From NCBI RefSeq assembly GCF_007097155.1, contig NZ_VJWA01000002.1:806001-870000 (forward strand): a stretch of DNA of 64,000 bases. The letters run 5' to 3'. Numbering within the stretch: position 1 is the first letter of the stretch; every line of letters starts with the position of its first letter. Made by a program: the position numbers and the translations under genes. Under the pieces are notes generated by a model. That model had not been told where the DNA came from and ran no database searches. It was given only the letters and a program-made list of their open reading frames with translations. The DNA comes from Glacieibacterium frigidum (GTDB taxonomy: Bacteria > Pseudomonadota > Alphaproteobacteria > Sphingomonadales > Sphingomonadaceae). Positions 47,049 through 55,116 of this stretch are shown piece by piece.

Positions 47049-48638
47049 ATGACAGACCTGATCAAACCCGTGCGTGCCCTGTTGTCGGTCAGCGACAAGG
47101 CGGGCCTCGTCGAACTCGGCGAAGCGCTGGCGCGGTACGGGGTCGAGCTGGTGTCGACGGGCGGCACCGCGGCGGCGCTGCGCGCGGCGGGCCTCACGGT
47201 ATCCGACGTGGCGGAGGTCACCGGTTTCCCCGAGATGATGGACGGACGCGTCAAGACGCTGCACCCGATGGTGCACGGCGGCCTGCTCGGCGTGCGTGAC
47301 GAGCCGGCGCATGCCGAGGCGATGGCGACGCACGGCATCGGCGCGATCGACGTGCTGGTTGTCGACCTCTACCCCTTCGAGGCAACCGTCGCAAAGGGAG
47401 CCCCGCGCGAGGACGTCATCGAGAATATCGACATCGGCGGCCCGGCGATGATCCGCTCGGCGGCGAAGAACCACGCCTGGGTGGCGTGCGTGACGACGCA
47501 GGATGACCGCGCCGCGCTGATCGCCGCGCTCGACGACAATGGCGGCACGACGCTCGACCAGCGCAAGGCGTTCGCAGCGCACGCCTTCGCGACGACCGCA
47601 CGCTACGACGCGATGATCGCCAGCTGGTTCGGGTTCGCCGATCAGCAGCAGCGCTTCCCCGACACGCTACCGCTGATCCTGACCGCGCCCCAGGTGCTGC
47701 GCTATGGTGAGAACCCGCACCAGCAGGCGGCCTTCTACACTCCTGCCGGGCCGCACGGCATGGGGGTCGGCCAGGCGACGCAGGTGCAGGGCAAGGAGCT
47801 GAGCTACAACAACCTCAATGACGCCGACGGCGCGCTCGAGCTGATCGCCGAGTTCCGCGACGGTCCGCCGGCGTGCGCGATCATCAAGCACGCCAATCCG
47901 TGCGGCGTCGCGGTCGGCGCCACCCCGGCGGCGGCCTGGGCGGCGGCGCTGGCGTGCGACCCGGTCTCGGCCTTCGGCGGCATCGTCGCGCTCAACACGC
48001 CGCTCGACGCCGAGACGGCCGAGGCGATCACCGCGATCTTCACCGAGGTCGTCATCGCCCCCGACGCCGACGAGGCGGCGCGCGAGATTTTCGCGCGAAA
48101 AAAGAACCTCCGCCTGCTGCTGACCGGCACGCTTCCCGATCCGCGGCGCGGCGGCCTCGCGGTGCGCCAGATCGGCGGAGGCTGGCTGGTCCAGTCGCGC
48201 GACAACGGCGCGGTCATGACCGGCGGGATCAAGATCGTGACCAAGCGGGAGCCGACCCCGGCCGAGCTCAACGACCTGTTCTTCGCCTGGACGGTCGCGC
48301 GCCACGTCAAGTCGAACGCCATCGTCTATGCCAAGGATCGCAGCACCGCCGGCATCGGCGCCGGCCAGATGAGCCGCCTCGATTCGACGCGCGTCGCGGC
48401 GTGGAAGGCGAAGGACGCCGCCGAAGCCGCCGGCTGGCCGCAGCCCCGCACCATCGGCTCGGTGGTCGCGTCCGACGCCTTCTTCCCCTTCGCCGACGGG
48501 CTGATCGCCGCGGCCGAAGCGGGCGCGACGGCGATCATCCAGCCGGGCGGGTCGATGCGCGACGCCGAGGTCATCGCGGCTGCCGACGAGCGCGGGTTGG
48601 CGATGGTGTTCACCGGGATGCGTCACTTCAGGCACTGA
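47049..48638 (+). CDS. purH: Bifunctional AICAR transformylase / IMP cyclohydrolase
   Basis: Catalyses the last two steps of IMP synthesis. 529 residues. The N-terminal cyclohydrolase ([63 protein letters not shown]) is followed by the transformylase ([51 protein letters not shown]-like QMSRLDSTR). ATG at 47049, 10 nt after the heparinase-like gene. Confidence 0.98.
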   Translation: MTDLIKPVRALLSVSDKAGLVELGEALARYGVELVSTGGTAAALRAAGLTVSDVAEVTGFPEMMDGRVKTLHPMVHGGLLGVRDEPAHAEAMATHGIGAIDVLVVDLYPFEATVAKGAPREDVIENIDIGGPAMIRSAAKNHAWVACVTTQDDRAALIAALDDNGGTTLDQRKAFAAHAFATTARYDAMIASWFGFADQQQRFPDTLPLILTAPQVLRYGENPHQQAAFYTPAGPHGMGVGQATQVQGKELSYNNLNDADGALELIAEFRDGPPACAIIKHANPCGVAVGATPAAAWAAALACDPVSAFGGIVALNTPLDAETAEAITAIFTEVVIAPDADEAAREIFARKKNLRLLLTGTLPDPRRGGLAVRQIGGGWLVQSRDNGAVMTGGIKIVTKREPTPAELNDLFFAWTVARHVKSNAIVYAKDRSTAGIGAGQMSRLDSTRVAAWKAKDAAEAAGWPQPRTIGSVVASDAFFPFADGLIAAAEAGATAIIQPGGSMRDAEVIAAADERGLAMVFTGMRHFRH

Positions 48639-48686
48639 CCCGCCGCAAGTTAGGCTCTGCATGACGTCCTCGTCGCGGTCGGCGGG

Positions 48687-48885
48687 CGGGAACGAGTTTG
48701 GCGCGCGAAAGCGCGAAGGCACGAAGGCACGAAGGCGCGAAGAAGAAGGCAGGAAGGGTGCCGGTGTGTGTGCCGACCGGCTGGCGTCCGAAGCGGCTGC
48801 CCCCAGCAAAGCCACTTCTTCTTCCTTTTCTAACTTCTTCGCGCCTTCGTGCCTTCGCGTTTTCGCGCGCCAAAATTCTTTCCCG
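48687..48885. repeat. Long imperfect inverted repeat (palindromic element)
   Basis: The 388-bp gap after purH holds two inverted arms, 48687-48745 and 48834-48885, with GGCGCGCGAAA-x-CGCGAAGGCACGAAGGC and outer CGGGAA-x-GA motifs in common; the left arm has one extra 8-bp GCACGAAG unit. The loop is about 88 bp. Short frames translating to Arg/Ala-rich peptides across it are not genes. It may be a repeat family or a strong RNA hairpin after purH. No transposase or target duplication was seen. Confidence 0.75.
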
Positions 48886-49026
48886 GTCCAAGAGCGAGGC
48901 GAGGTGTTCGCTGTAGGCCGAGCCTGTCACCGCGACGCAACATCGCGGCGAAACGCGCGCCACCCCTCTTGCCTGTACGCCCCTATAATGATTCATTGGC
49001 GGTCGCGGGTGATCGGGGGATTAAGC

Positions 49027-49227
49027 GTGGTTCAGGTCGATGTTTACCGGCTCGACAAAAGGCTCGAGCGCAGCTTCGAGACCGACGGGGGGCGGCTGTA
49101 CGACACGATGTGCGGCATCGCCGGGCGGCGGGTCGACAGCCTGGTCAATTTCGTCCTCGGCGACGTGTCGGTGATGCGCGTCGACCTGGGGCGGCACGGA
49201 TTCGCGGTCCTCGAACGCCTGTCGTGA
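49027..49227 (+). CDS. Small hypothetical protein coupled to PEP-mutase-family gene
   Basis: Unrecognised 66-residue protein (MVQVDVYRLDKRLERSFET...GRHGFAVLERLS). The GTG at 49027 has GGGGGA six bases upstream, and its stop overlaps the next start as GTGA, which supports translation. It looks like a compact alpha/beta domain with no signal peptide. An ATG at 48988 would add 13 residues. Function unknown. Confidence 0.55.
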   Translation: MVQVDVYRLDKRLERSFETDGGRLYDTMCGIAGRRVDSLVNFVLGDVSVMRVDLGRHGFAVLERLS

Positions 49228-50018
49228 GCGTCGCCGAGTTCCGTGCGCTGCACGACGGCCCCGCGCCGCTGATCCTGGTCAACGCCTGGGATGCAGGCAG
49301 CGCAAAGCTGATGGCGAGCCTGGGAGCGAAGGCGATTGCCACCACCAGCGCAGCGGTGGCTTGGGCCCACGGCTGGCCCGACGGCGATACGATGCCCTGG
49401 GAGCTATTGCTGACCTCGCTGCGCGCCATCGTCGGCGCGGTCGATGTGCCGGTGTCGGCCGATGTCGAGGGCGGCTTTTCGGACGACCCCGCCGCCGTCG
49501 CCGACCTCGTTGCGGCGGTCGTCGATACGGGTGCGGTGGGGATCAATATCGAGGATGGCAGTTCGCCGCCCGACCTGCTGTGCGCCAAGATCGCATCTAT
49601 CCGCAGCCGCTGCGGCGACGCGCTGTTCGTCAACGCCCGCACCGACGTCTACCTGCGCGGCCTCGCCGCCCCCGACGCAAGGCTGACGGAAACCCAGCGG
49701 CGCGCCAAGCTTTACACCGCCGCGGGAGCGGACGGGCTGTTCGTCCCCGGCGTCACCGACGAATACGACATCGCCACGCTGGCTGCCGGCACCGCACTGC
49801 CGCTCAACGTCCTCGCCCGCCCCGGCCTCCCCGGCGCCCTTGCGCTCAGCGCGCTCGGCGTCCGCCGCCTCAGCGCCGGTTCGGGCGTCGCCGAAGCCGC
49901 CTGGGCGGCGGTGCGCGCCAAAGCAACCGCCTTCCTGAGCGACGGCGATTCGGACGCATTGTGCGAAGGCGGCGGCAACTACAGCACGATCAATGCGTTG
50001 ATGACTGCCCGCGCGTAA
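49224..50018 (+). CDS. Isocitrate lyase / PEP mutase superfamily enzyme
   Basis: A TIM-barrel enzyme of 264 residues. LILVNAWDAGSAKLMASLGAKAIATTSAAVAWAHGW, VSADVEGGF, VGINIEDG and FVNARTDVY are the superfamily's substrate and metal-binding stretches. The nucleophilic Cys loop of methylisocitrate lyase (KRCGH-like) is not present, so oxaloacetate decarboxylase, PEP phosphonomutase-like or carboxyvinyl-carboxyphosphonate-type activity are candidates. GTG at 49224 is coupled to the small upstream gene. Confidence 0.88.
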   Translation: MSVAEFRALHDGPAPLILVNAWDAGSAKLMASLGAKAIATTSAAVAWAHGWPDGDTMPWELLLTSLRAIVGAVDVPVSADVEGGFSDDPAAVADLVAAVVDTGAVGINIEDGSSPPDLLCAKIASIRSRCGDALFVNARTDVYLRGLAAPDARLTETQRRAKLYTAAGADGLFVPGVTDEYDIATLAAGTALPLNVLARPGLPGALALSALGVRRLSAGSGVAEAAWAAVRAKATAFLSDGDSDALCEGGGNYSTINALMTARA

Positions 50019-50078
50019 CGCGTCCTTCACCATGACGTGGCAAGACTCGGGATACGGCGGGGGTCGGGAGACCACGTC

Positions 50079-51284
50079 ATGCGTCGCATCCTCGCCACCT
50101 TCGCCGCCGCAACCTTCCTGACCGCGCCCGCGCTCGCCGCGCTCGGCACCACCCAGGTCGCCAGCGGCCTGTCGGCACCCATCTACCTGACCGGCCGCGG
50201 CAACGCGCTGATCGTCGCCGAACAGGGCGGGCGGATCGTCTCGATCGACCGCACCAGCGGCGTGCAGTCGACCTTCTTCACCGTCCCCGACATCGAGACC
50301 GGCGGCGAAAAGGGGCTGCTCGGCCTCGCCTTCGATCCGTCCTACGCGACCAACGGGCGCTTCTACGTCGACGTCACGACGCGCGTGTCAGGGCAGCTGG
50401 TCAGCGAAGTCCGCCGCTACACCAACCCCGCTATCGCCAACGAAGCGCCCAGCGTCGTCATCCGCGTCGCCAAGCCGTTCGACAATCACAACGGCGGCTG
50501 GATCGACTTCGGCGCCGACGGAAATCTGTACGTCGCGCTCGGCGATGGCGGGGCCGCCAATGATCCGTTCAACAACGCGCAGAACCTTGCCTCCAGCCTT
50601 GGCAAGATCCTGCGCCTCGACGTGTCGGGCGACGCCTTTCCCGCCGACGACGCGCGGAATTACGCGATCCCTGCCGACAATCCGTTCGGCACCGAGGTCT
50701 TCGTCTACGGTCTGCGCAATCCGTATCGCAGCAGCTTCGACCGCTCGACGGGCGACCTGTGGATCGGCGACGTCGGCCAGAGCCAGCGCGAGGAGGTCAA
50801 CTTCGTCGCGGCGGGCACCAGCGGCCAGAACTTCGGCTGGCGGCCACTCGAAGGCACGATCCCGACCCCTGGTGTCGGCGACCCGATCCCGGCGAACGCG
50901 GTCGCGCCGCTGTTCGAATATGACCACTCGATCGGCCAGTCGATCACCGGCGGCTATGTCTTCGGCGGCAGCGGCGTGGCCGATCTGGAAGGCAGCTATG
51001 TCTTCGGCGATTTTGTCAGCGGCCGGCTGTTCGGCATCGATACCGACGGCGGCGACTTCACCGACCTGACCTTCGCGCTGGGCGGCACGTCGATCAACGT
51101 CTCGTCGTTCGGCGAGGATGCCGACCGCAACCTGTACGTGCTCGATTACGGCGGGCGCATCTTCCGCTTCATCGACCCGTCGGCGGCGGTGGTCCCCGAG
51201 CCTGCGAGCTGGGCGCTGATGATCACCGGCTTCGGGCTGGTCGGCGCATCGCTGCGCCGCGTCAGACGGGCTTCGACCGTTTGA
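50079..51284 (+). CDS. PQQ-type sugar dehydrogenase with PEPxxWA sorting signal
   Basis: Periplasmic or surface beta-propeller of 401 residues in the glucose/sorbosone dehydrogenase family. Residues 1-20 are a signal peptide. GEKGLLGLAFDPSYATNGRFYV, NHNGGWIDFGADGNLYVALGDGG, YGLRNPYRSSFDR and GDVGQSQREEVNF are family motifs with likely PQQ and calcium contacts. The C-terminus VPEPASWALMITGFGLVGASLRRVRR is an exosortase signal, so the enzyme should be surface-sorted. ATG at 50079 with GGGAG upstream. Its end overlaps the flippase end by 23 bases. Confidence 0.92.
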   Translation: MRRILATFAAATFLTAPALAALGTTQVASGLSAPIYLTGRGNALIVAEQGGRIVSIDRTSGVQSTFFTVPDIETGGEKGLLGLAFDPSYATNGRFYVDVTTRVSGQLVSEVRRYTNPAIANEAPSVVIRVAKPFDNHNGGWIDFGADGNLYVALGDGGAANDPFNNAQNLASSLGKILRLDVSGDAFPADDARNYAIPADNPFGTEVFVYGLRNPYRSSFDRSTGDLWIGDVGQSQREEVNFVAAGTSGQNFGWRPLEGTIPTPGVGDPIPANAVAPLFEYDHSIGQSITGGYVFGGSGVADLEGSYVFGDFVSGRLFGIDTDGGDFTDLTFALGGTSINVSSFGEDADRNLYVLDYGGRIFRFIDPSAAVVPEPASWALMITGFGLVGASLRRVRRASTV

Positions 51285-52773
51285 ACAGCAGCCGGTCGGG
51301 GCCCTTGAAGCCGACCGTCCAGACGATCGCGCCGAAGACGCCGAGGATCGCGACGATGCCGAGTGAGAGCTGGAGATACTCGAGCCGCGCCGGCAGCTGC
51401 TGAACCCCCAGCCCCACGAGGAAGGCGGGGACGCCGGCGATCAGCAGTGACCAGCGCCAGCCGGTGACCTTTGCCTTCAGCTCGCGCGCCAGTAATTGCG
51501 TCTTGACGATCGACAGGAAGAGGGCGGCGACCGCGAGGCCCGCCGCCGCCCCGACCCCGCCGAAGCTTTCGACGAGGAGCAGCGTGACGGCGACCTGCAC
51601 GACGAGACCCGCCATCGACCACAGCAAATTGGCGTTGCGGCGGATGTAGATCAGCGCGCTCTCGGTTACTGCCGCCTGTGCTGCGAAGAGCTCCACGATG
51701 AGCAGCAGCGCGAGCACCGACGCGCCGCTGGCGAACGCCGGGCCGAACAGGCCCATTCCCGCCGCGCCCGTCATGCCGAGCGCCAGCACGACGCCCAATT
51801 GCACGCTACCGATCCAGAAGCCGATCTGGCGGACGTGACCCGCCACCGCCGCGAGGTCGCCACGCGCGAGATTGGTCGTCAGGACGGGCGCGAGGATGGG
51901 ATCGAAGCTGGTCTTCAATTTCTGCGGCAGCGAGGCGATCTGCTGCGCGACGTAGTAGATGCCGATCACCTCGGCGCTGGCGAAGCGCCCGAGGATGAAG
52001 ACGTCGAGGCGGCGCGACCCCCAGTCGGCGACATCGGCCCCGGCCAGCGGCGCGTTGGCGCGCGCTATCCGCCACAGCCGCCCCGGGTGCGGCGACCAGC
52101 CTGTCGGCCAGCCGTAGCTGCGCACCAGCGGCACCAGCGACGCGGCAAGGGCGGCAACCAACGACACCGCATAGGCGACGATCAGCCCGTCCTCCCCCAG
52201 CGCGGTGAAGGCGAGGGCGAAGGCGACGATCGAGAGCGTCCACGGCTCGACCACCGACCGCGCGCGCACCGTCGCGCCGACGTCGAGGCGGAAGGCGAGC
52301 GCCGCCAGCCCGACGTCGGACCCGACGATCGCCAGCGCGATCAGCGGGAAGAAGCGGTCGAAGCCGCTGATCGGACCGTTGGGAAAGACGATGACCGGGA
52401 ACAGCATGAGCAGCGCCGCGCCGGCCAGCGCGAGGCCCCACGCCAGCACCAGCGCGTCGAAGACGACGTGCGTCTCGGGCCGGTCGCCCTTCGCCAGTTC
52501 GGCGGCGAGGCCGCGCTTCAGCCCGAGCGTTGCGAACTGCGCCATCAGCTCGACGACGAGCGTCGCATAGGCGAAGCGGCCGAGTGCATCGGCGCCATAG
52601 GCGTCCATGCGGCCCGCAATGAACAGGAAGGGCAGGCGCGCGAGCAGGCGCAGCAGGAAGCCGAAGAAGCTGGTCCGCCCGCCCTTCGCCAGCGCCGCGG
52701 TCTCCTCGTGCCCCGCGCCAGACGCCACAGGTTTGCCGCCGTCCGGCGGCGGGGTAGATTCAGGCAGGGACAT
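51262..52773 (-). CDS. Polysaccharide flippase-like membrane protein (Wzx/MVF)
   Basis: Inner-membrane transporter of 503 residues with about 14 transmembrane helices, consistent with lipid-linked oligosaccharide flippases (Polysacc_synt family). The N-terminus is FFGFLLRLLARLPFLFIAGRMDAYGADALGRFAYATLVVEL, and WGSRRLDVFILGRFASAEVIGIYYVAQQIASLP is the hallmark middle segment. ATG at 52773 lies 14 bases inside the flavin reductase end. No glycosyltransferase adjoins it, so the sugar exported is unknown. Confidence 0.9.
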   Translation of the reverse strand: MSLPESTPPPDGGKPVASGAGHEETAALAKGGRTSFFGFLLRLLARLPFLFIAGRMDAYGADALGRFAYATLVVELMAQFATLGLKRGLAAELAKGDRPETHVVFDALVLAWGLALAGAALLMLFPVIVFPNGPISGFDRFFPLIALAIVGSDVGLAALAFRLDVGATVRARSVVEPWTLSIVAFALAFTALGEDGLIVAYAVSLVAALAASLVPLVRSYGWPTGWSPHPGRLWRIARANAPLAGADVADWGSRRLDVFILGRFASAEVIGIYYVAQQIASLPQKLKTSFDPILAPVLTTNLARGDLAAVAGHVRQIGFWIGSVQLGVVLALGMTGAAGMGLFGPAFASGASVLALLLIVELFAAQAAVTESALIYIRRNANLLWSMAGLVVQVAVTLLLVESFGGVGAAAGLAVAALFLSIVKTQLLARELKAKVTGWRWSLLIAGVPAFLVGLGVQQLPARLEYLQLSLGIVAILGVFGAIVWTVGFKGPDRLLFKRSKPV

Positions 52774-53248
52774 GGACCTGCCGGAAGCGCCCCTGCAGGT
52801 AGAGCAGCGGTTCGGTCCCGGGCACGGTGCGGAGCGCGCGGATGCGGCCGACGAGGATCGCATGGTCCCCACCGTCGAGCTCGGCATGCAGGTCGCACGC
52901 GAAGTTCGCCATCGCGCCGCTGAGTACCGGCAGGCCGTGCCAGTCGTCCCACACGCCGCTCGCGAAGCGGTCGACGCCGCGCCGCGTGAACGCCTCGGCG
53001 ACGTCCTGCTGATCGAGCGTCAGCACATTGACCGCGAAGCGCCCTGCACTGCGCAGCGCGGGCAGCGCCGACGCGCCGCGCGCCGGGCAGACGAGCAGCA
53101 GCGGCGGATCGAGCGACACGCTGGTGAAGCTGTTGGCGGTCAGACCGCACCGGACGCCGTCGCCATCGATGCCGCTGACGATGGTCACGCCCGTGGCGAA
53201 CGCCCCGAATGCGTCGCGCAGCAGCCGCGGATCGAGGTCGGTTTCCAT
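52760..53248 (-). CDS. Flavin reductase family protein
   Basis: FMN-binding split-barrel enzyme of 162 residues. RDAFGAFATGVTIVSG, GLTANSFTSVSLDPPLLLVCPARG, FAVNVLTLDQQDVAEAF and the C-terminal LLYLQGRFRQV are conserved in flavin reductases that supply reduced FMN to two-component monooxygenases. ATG at 53248 gives the usual start METDLDPRLLRDAF. No partner monooxygenase lies next to it. Confidence 0.9.
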   Translation of the reverse strand: METDLDPRLLRDAFGAFATGVTIVSGIDGDGVRCGLTANSFTSVSLDPPLLLVCPARGASALPALRSAGRFAVNVLTLDQQDVAEAFTRRGVDRFASGVWDDWHGLPVLSGAMANFACDLHAELDGGDHAILVGRIRALRTVPGTEPLLYLQGRFRQVHVPA

Positions 53249-53308
53249 CTTGGGGCCGTCTTGACGCAGCCATGGGGCGCGGTCAACGCTGGCGGCGGGG
53301 AGACCGGA

Positions 53309-55060
53309 ATGTTCACACGCTTTGCTTTTGCCGCAGTCGCATTCGCCTTGTTTGCTGGCGCCCCGGCGCATGCCGACCCTGCCACCGACGCGCGTTTCAA
53401 GGCGATCTACACGCGCGAATGGGCGTGGCGGCTGCAGCAGGCCGAGGCCGACGAGGACGACAATGGCAGCAAGGTCCGCCCCCGCCTGCCCAGCCTGACC
53501 CCCGCGTCACAGGCCGCGCGGCTTGCCTATTGGGAGAAGGTGCGCGCCGAACTCGACGCGCTGCCGCCCGCGCAACTGTCGCCAGCCACCCAGGTCGACT
53601 ACGGCATCTACCGCGCCCAGATCGACCAGTCGATCGACGAGCAGCGCTTCCGCGACTGGGAAAAGCCGCTCAATTCGGACACCAGCTTCTGGAGCAATCT
53701 GGCGGGGCTGGGCGAAGCGCGCGGCTTTCGCGACGAGCGTGCCTATCGCAACTACATCAGCCAGCTGCGCGACGTGCCGCGCTATTATCGCGAGCAGCAG
53801 GCGAACATGGCCGCGGGCCTGGCGCGCGGCTTCACGTCGCCCGCGGTGACCATGCAGGGCCGCGAGTCGGGCGTCGCGGTCGTCGCCGAGGCGAAGGATC
53901 CGACCGCCACCAGCTTCTACGGCCCGTTCAGGGAAATGCCGGGCTCGATCCCCGCCGCCGTGCAGGCCGAGCTGCGAACGGCGGGCGCGGCGGCGATCCG
54001 CGAGGCGGTGATCCCCGCGCACCAAGGTCTGCTGACCTTCCTGCGCGGCACGTATTTCCCGGGCCTGCGCAAGCCCCTCGACGCCTACTCGCTGCCCGAC
54101 GGCAAGGCGTATTACGCGTCGAAGATCCGCGAGTTCACGACCACCGATCTGACCGCCGACCAGATCCACGCGATTGGCGTGCGCGAGGTCGCGAAGATCC
54201 GCGCGCAGATGCTGGGCGTGATGGCCGAGACGGGGTTCAAGGGCGACCTGCCCGCCTTCCTGAAATTCCTGCGCACCGACCCGCAATTTTATCCCAAGAC
54301 GCCCGAGGCGCTGCTCGAGCGCGCGGCGTGGATTTCGAAGCGCTTCGACGGCAAGGCGGCGCGCTGGTTCGGGCGCATCCCGCGGTCGCGCTTCGGCATC
54401 ATCCCGGTGCCGCCCGAGATCGCGCCGTTCTACACTGCCGGGCGCGGCGGGTCGGCGTACCTGCTCAACACCTACGACCTGCCGTCGCGCCCGTTCTTCC
54501 AGCTGACGGCGCTGACGCTCCACGAGAGCGACCCCGGGCATCATTTCCAAGGTGCGCTGGCGGCCGAGCAGACCGGGCTGCCGGCGTTTCGCGCCAAGTC
54601 GTACATCTCGGCGTTCGGCGAAGGCTGGGCGCTGTATTGCGAGACGCTCGGCGTCGAGATGGGGATGTACGAGACGCCGTACGACCGGTTCGGGATGCTG
54701 AGCTATCAGATGTGGCGCGCCGCGCGGCTGGTCGTCGACACCGGCATCCACGCGCAGGGCTGGAGCCGCAACCAGGCGCTCGACTTCATGCGCGACAACA
54801 CCGCGCTGTCGGAACGCGAGATCACCACCGAGATCGACCGCTACATCGGCTGGCCGGGCCAGGCGCTGAGCTATTACCTCGGCCAGCTGGCGATCATCGA
54901 GGCGCGGGCCAAGGCCGAGAAGGCGCTGGGGCCGAAGTTCGACATCCGCGCCTTCCACGACACCGTGCTGGCGCTCGGCTCGGTCCCCCTGCCGGTGATG
55001 ACGGCACGCATCGACCGCTTCATCGCCGAGGGCGGCAAGGGGCCGTATCCGCTCAAGTAA
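53309..55060 (+). CDS. DUF885 metallopeptidase-like protein
   Basis: Exported protein of 583 residues with a signal peptide (1-22, AGAPAHA). HESDPGHH at 405-412 is the HExxH-like zinc motif of the DUF885 family, and FGEGWALYCETLG about 35 residues later supplies the glutamate. DUF885 proteins are distantly related to gluzincin peptidases. ATG at 53309 with GGGGAG upstream. Probable periplasmic peptidase, substrate unknown. Divergent from the flavin reductase gene. Confidence 0.92.
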   Translation: MFTRFAFAAVAFALFAGAPAHADPATDARFKAIYTREWAWRLQQAEADEDDNGSKVRPRLPSLTPASQAARLAYWEKVRAELDALPPAQLSPATQVDYGIYRAQIDQSIDEQRFRDWEKPLNSDTSFWSNLAGLGEARGFRDERAYRNYISQLRDVPRYYREQQANMAAGLARGFTSPAVTMQGRESGVAVVAEAKDPTATSFYGPFREMPGSIPAAVQAELRTAGAAAIREAVIPAHQGLLTFLRGTYFPGLRKPLDAYSLPDGKAYYASKIREFTTTDLTADQIHAIGVREVAKIRAQMLGVMAETGFKGDLPAFLKFLRTDPQFYPKTPEALLERAAWISKRFDGKAARWFGRIPRSRFGIIPVPPEIAPFYTAGRGGSAYLLNTYDLPSRPFFQLTALTLHESDPGHHFQGALAAEQTGLPAFRAKSYISAFGEGWALYCETLGVEMGMYETPYDRFGMLSYQMWRAARLVVDTGIHAQGWSRNQALDFMRDNTALSEREITTEIDRYIGWPGQALSYYLGQLAIIEARAKAEKALGPKFDIRAFHDTVLALGSVPLPVMTARIDRFIAEGGKGPYPLK

Positions 55061-55116
55061 GCTGGCGCGGCGCGCACCCGCTGCTATAGCCGCGCAGATG
55101 CGGATGACCGGCTGAC

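Noticed and set aside
48661-48987. Small proteins in the purH downstream gap.
   Set aside because: Frames are made by the inverted repeat arms and give Arg/Ala/Lys-rich peptides in both directions, with no ribosome site.
49980-50078. A sigma-54 promoter in front of the sorted sugar dehydrogenase.
   Set aside because: TGGCAAG occurs but no TTGC follows at the right spacing.
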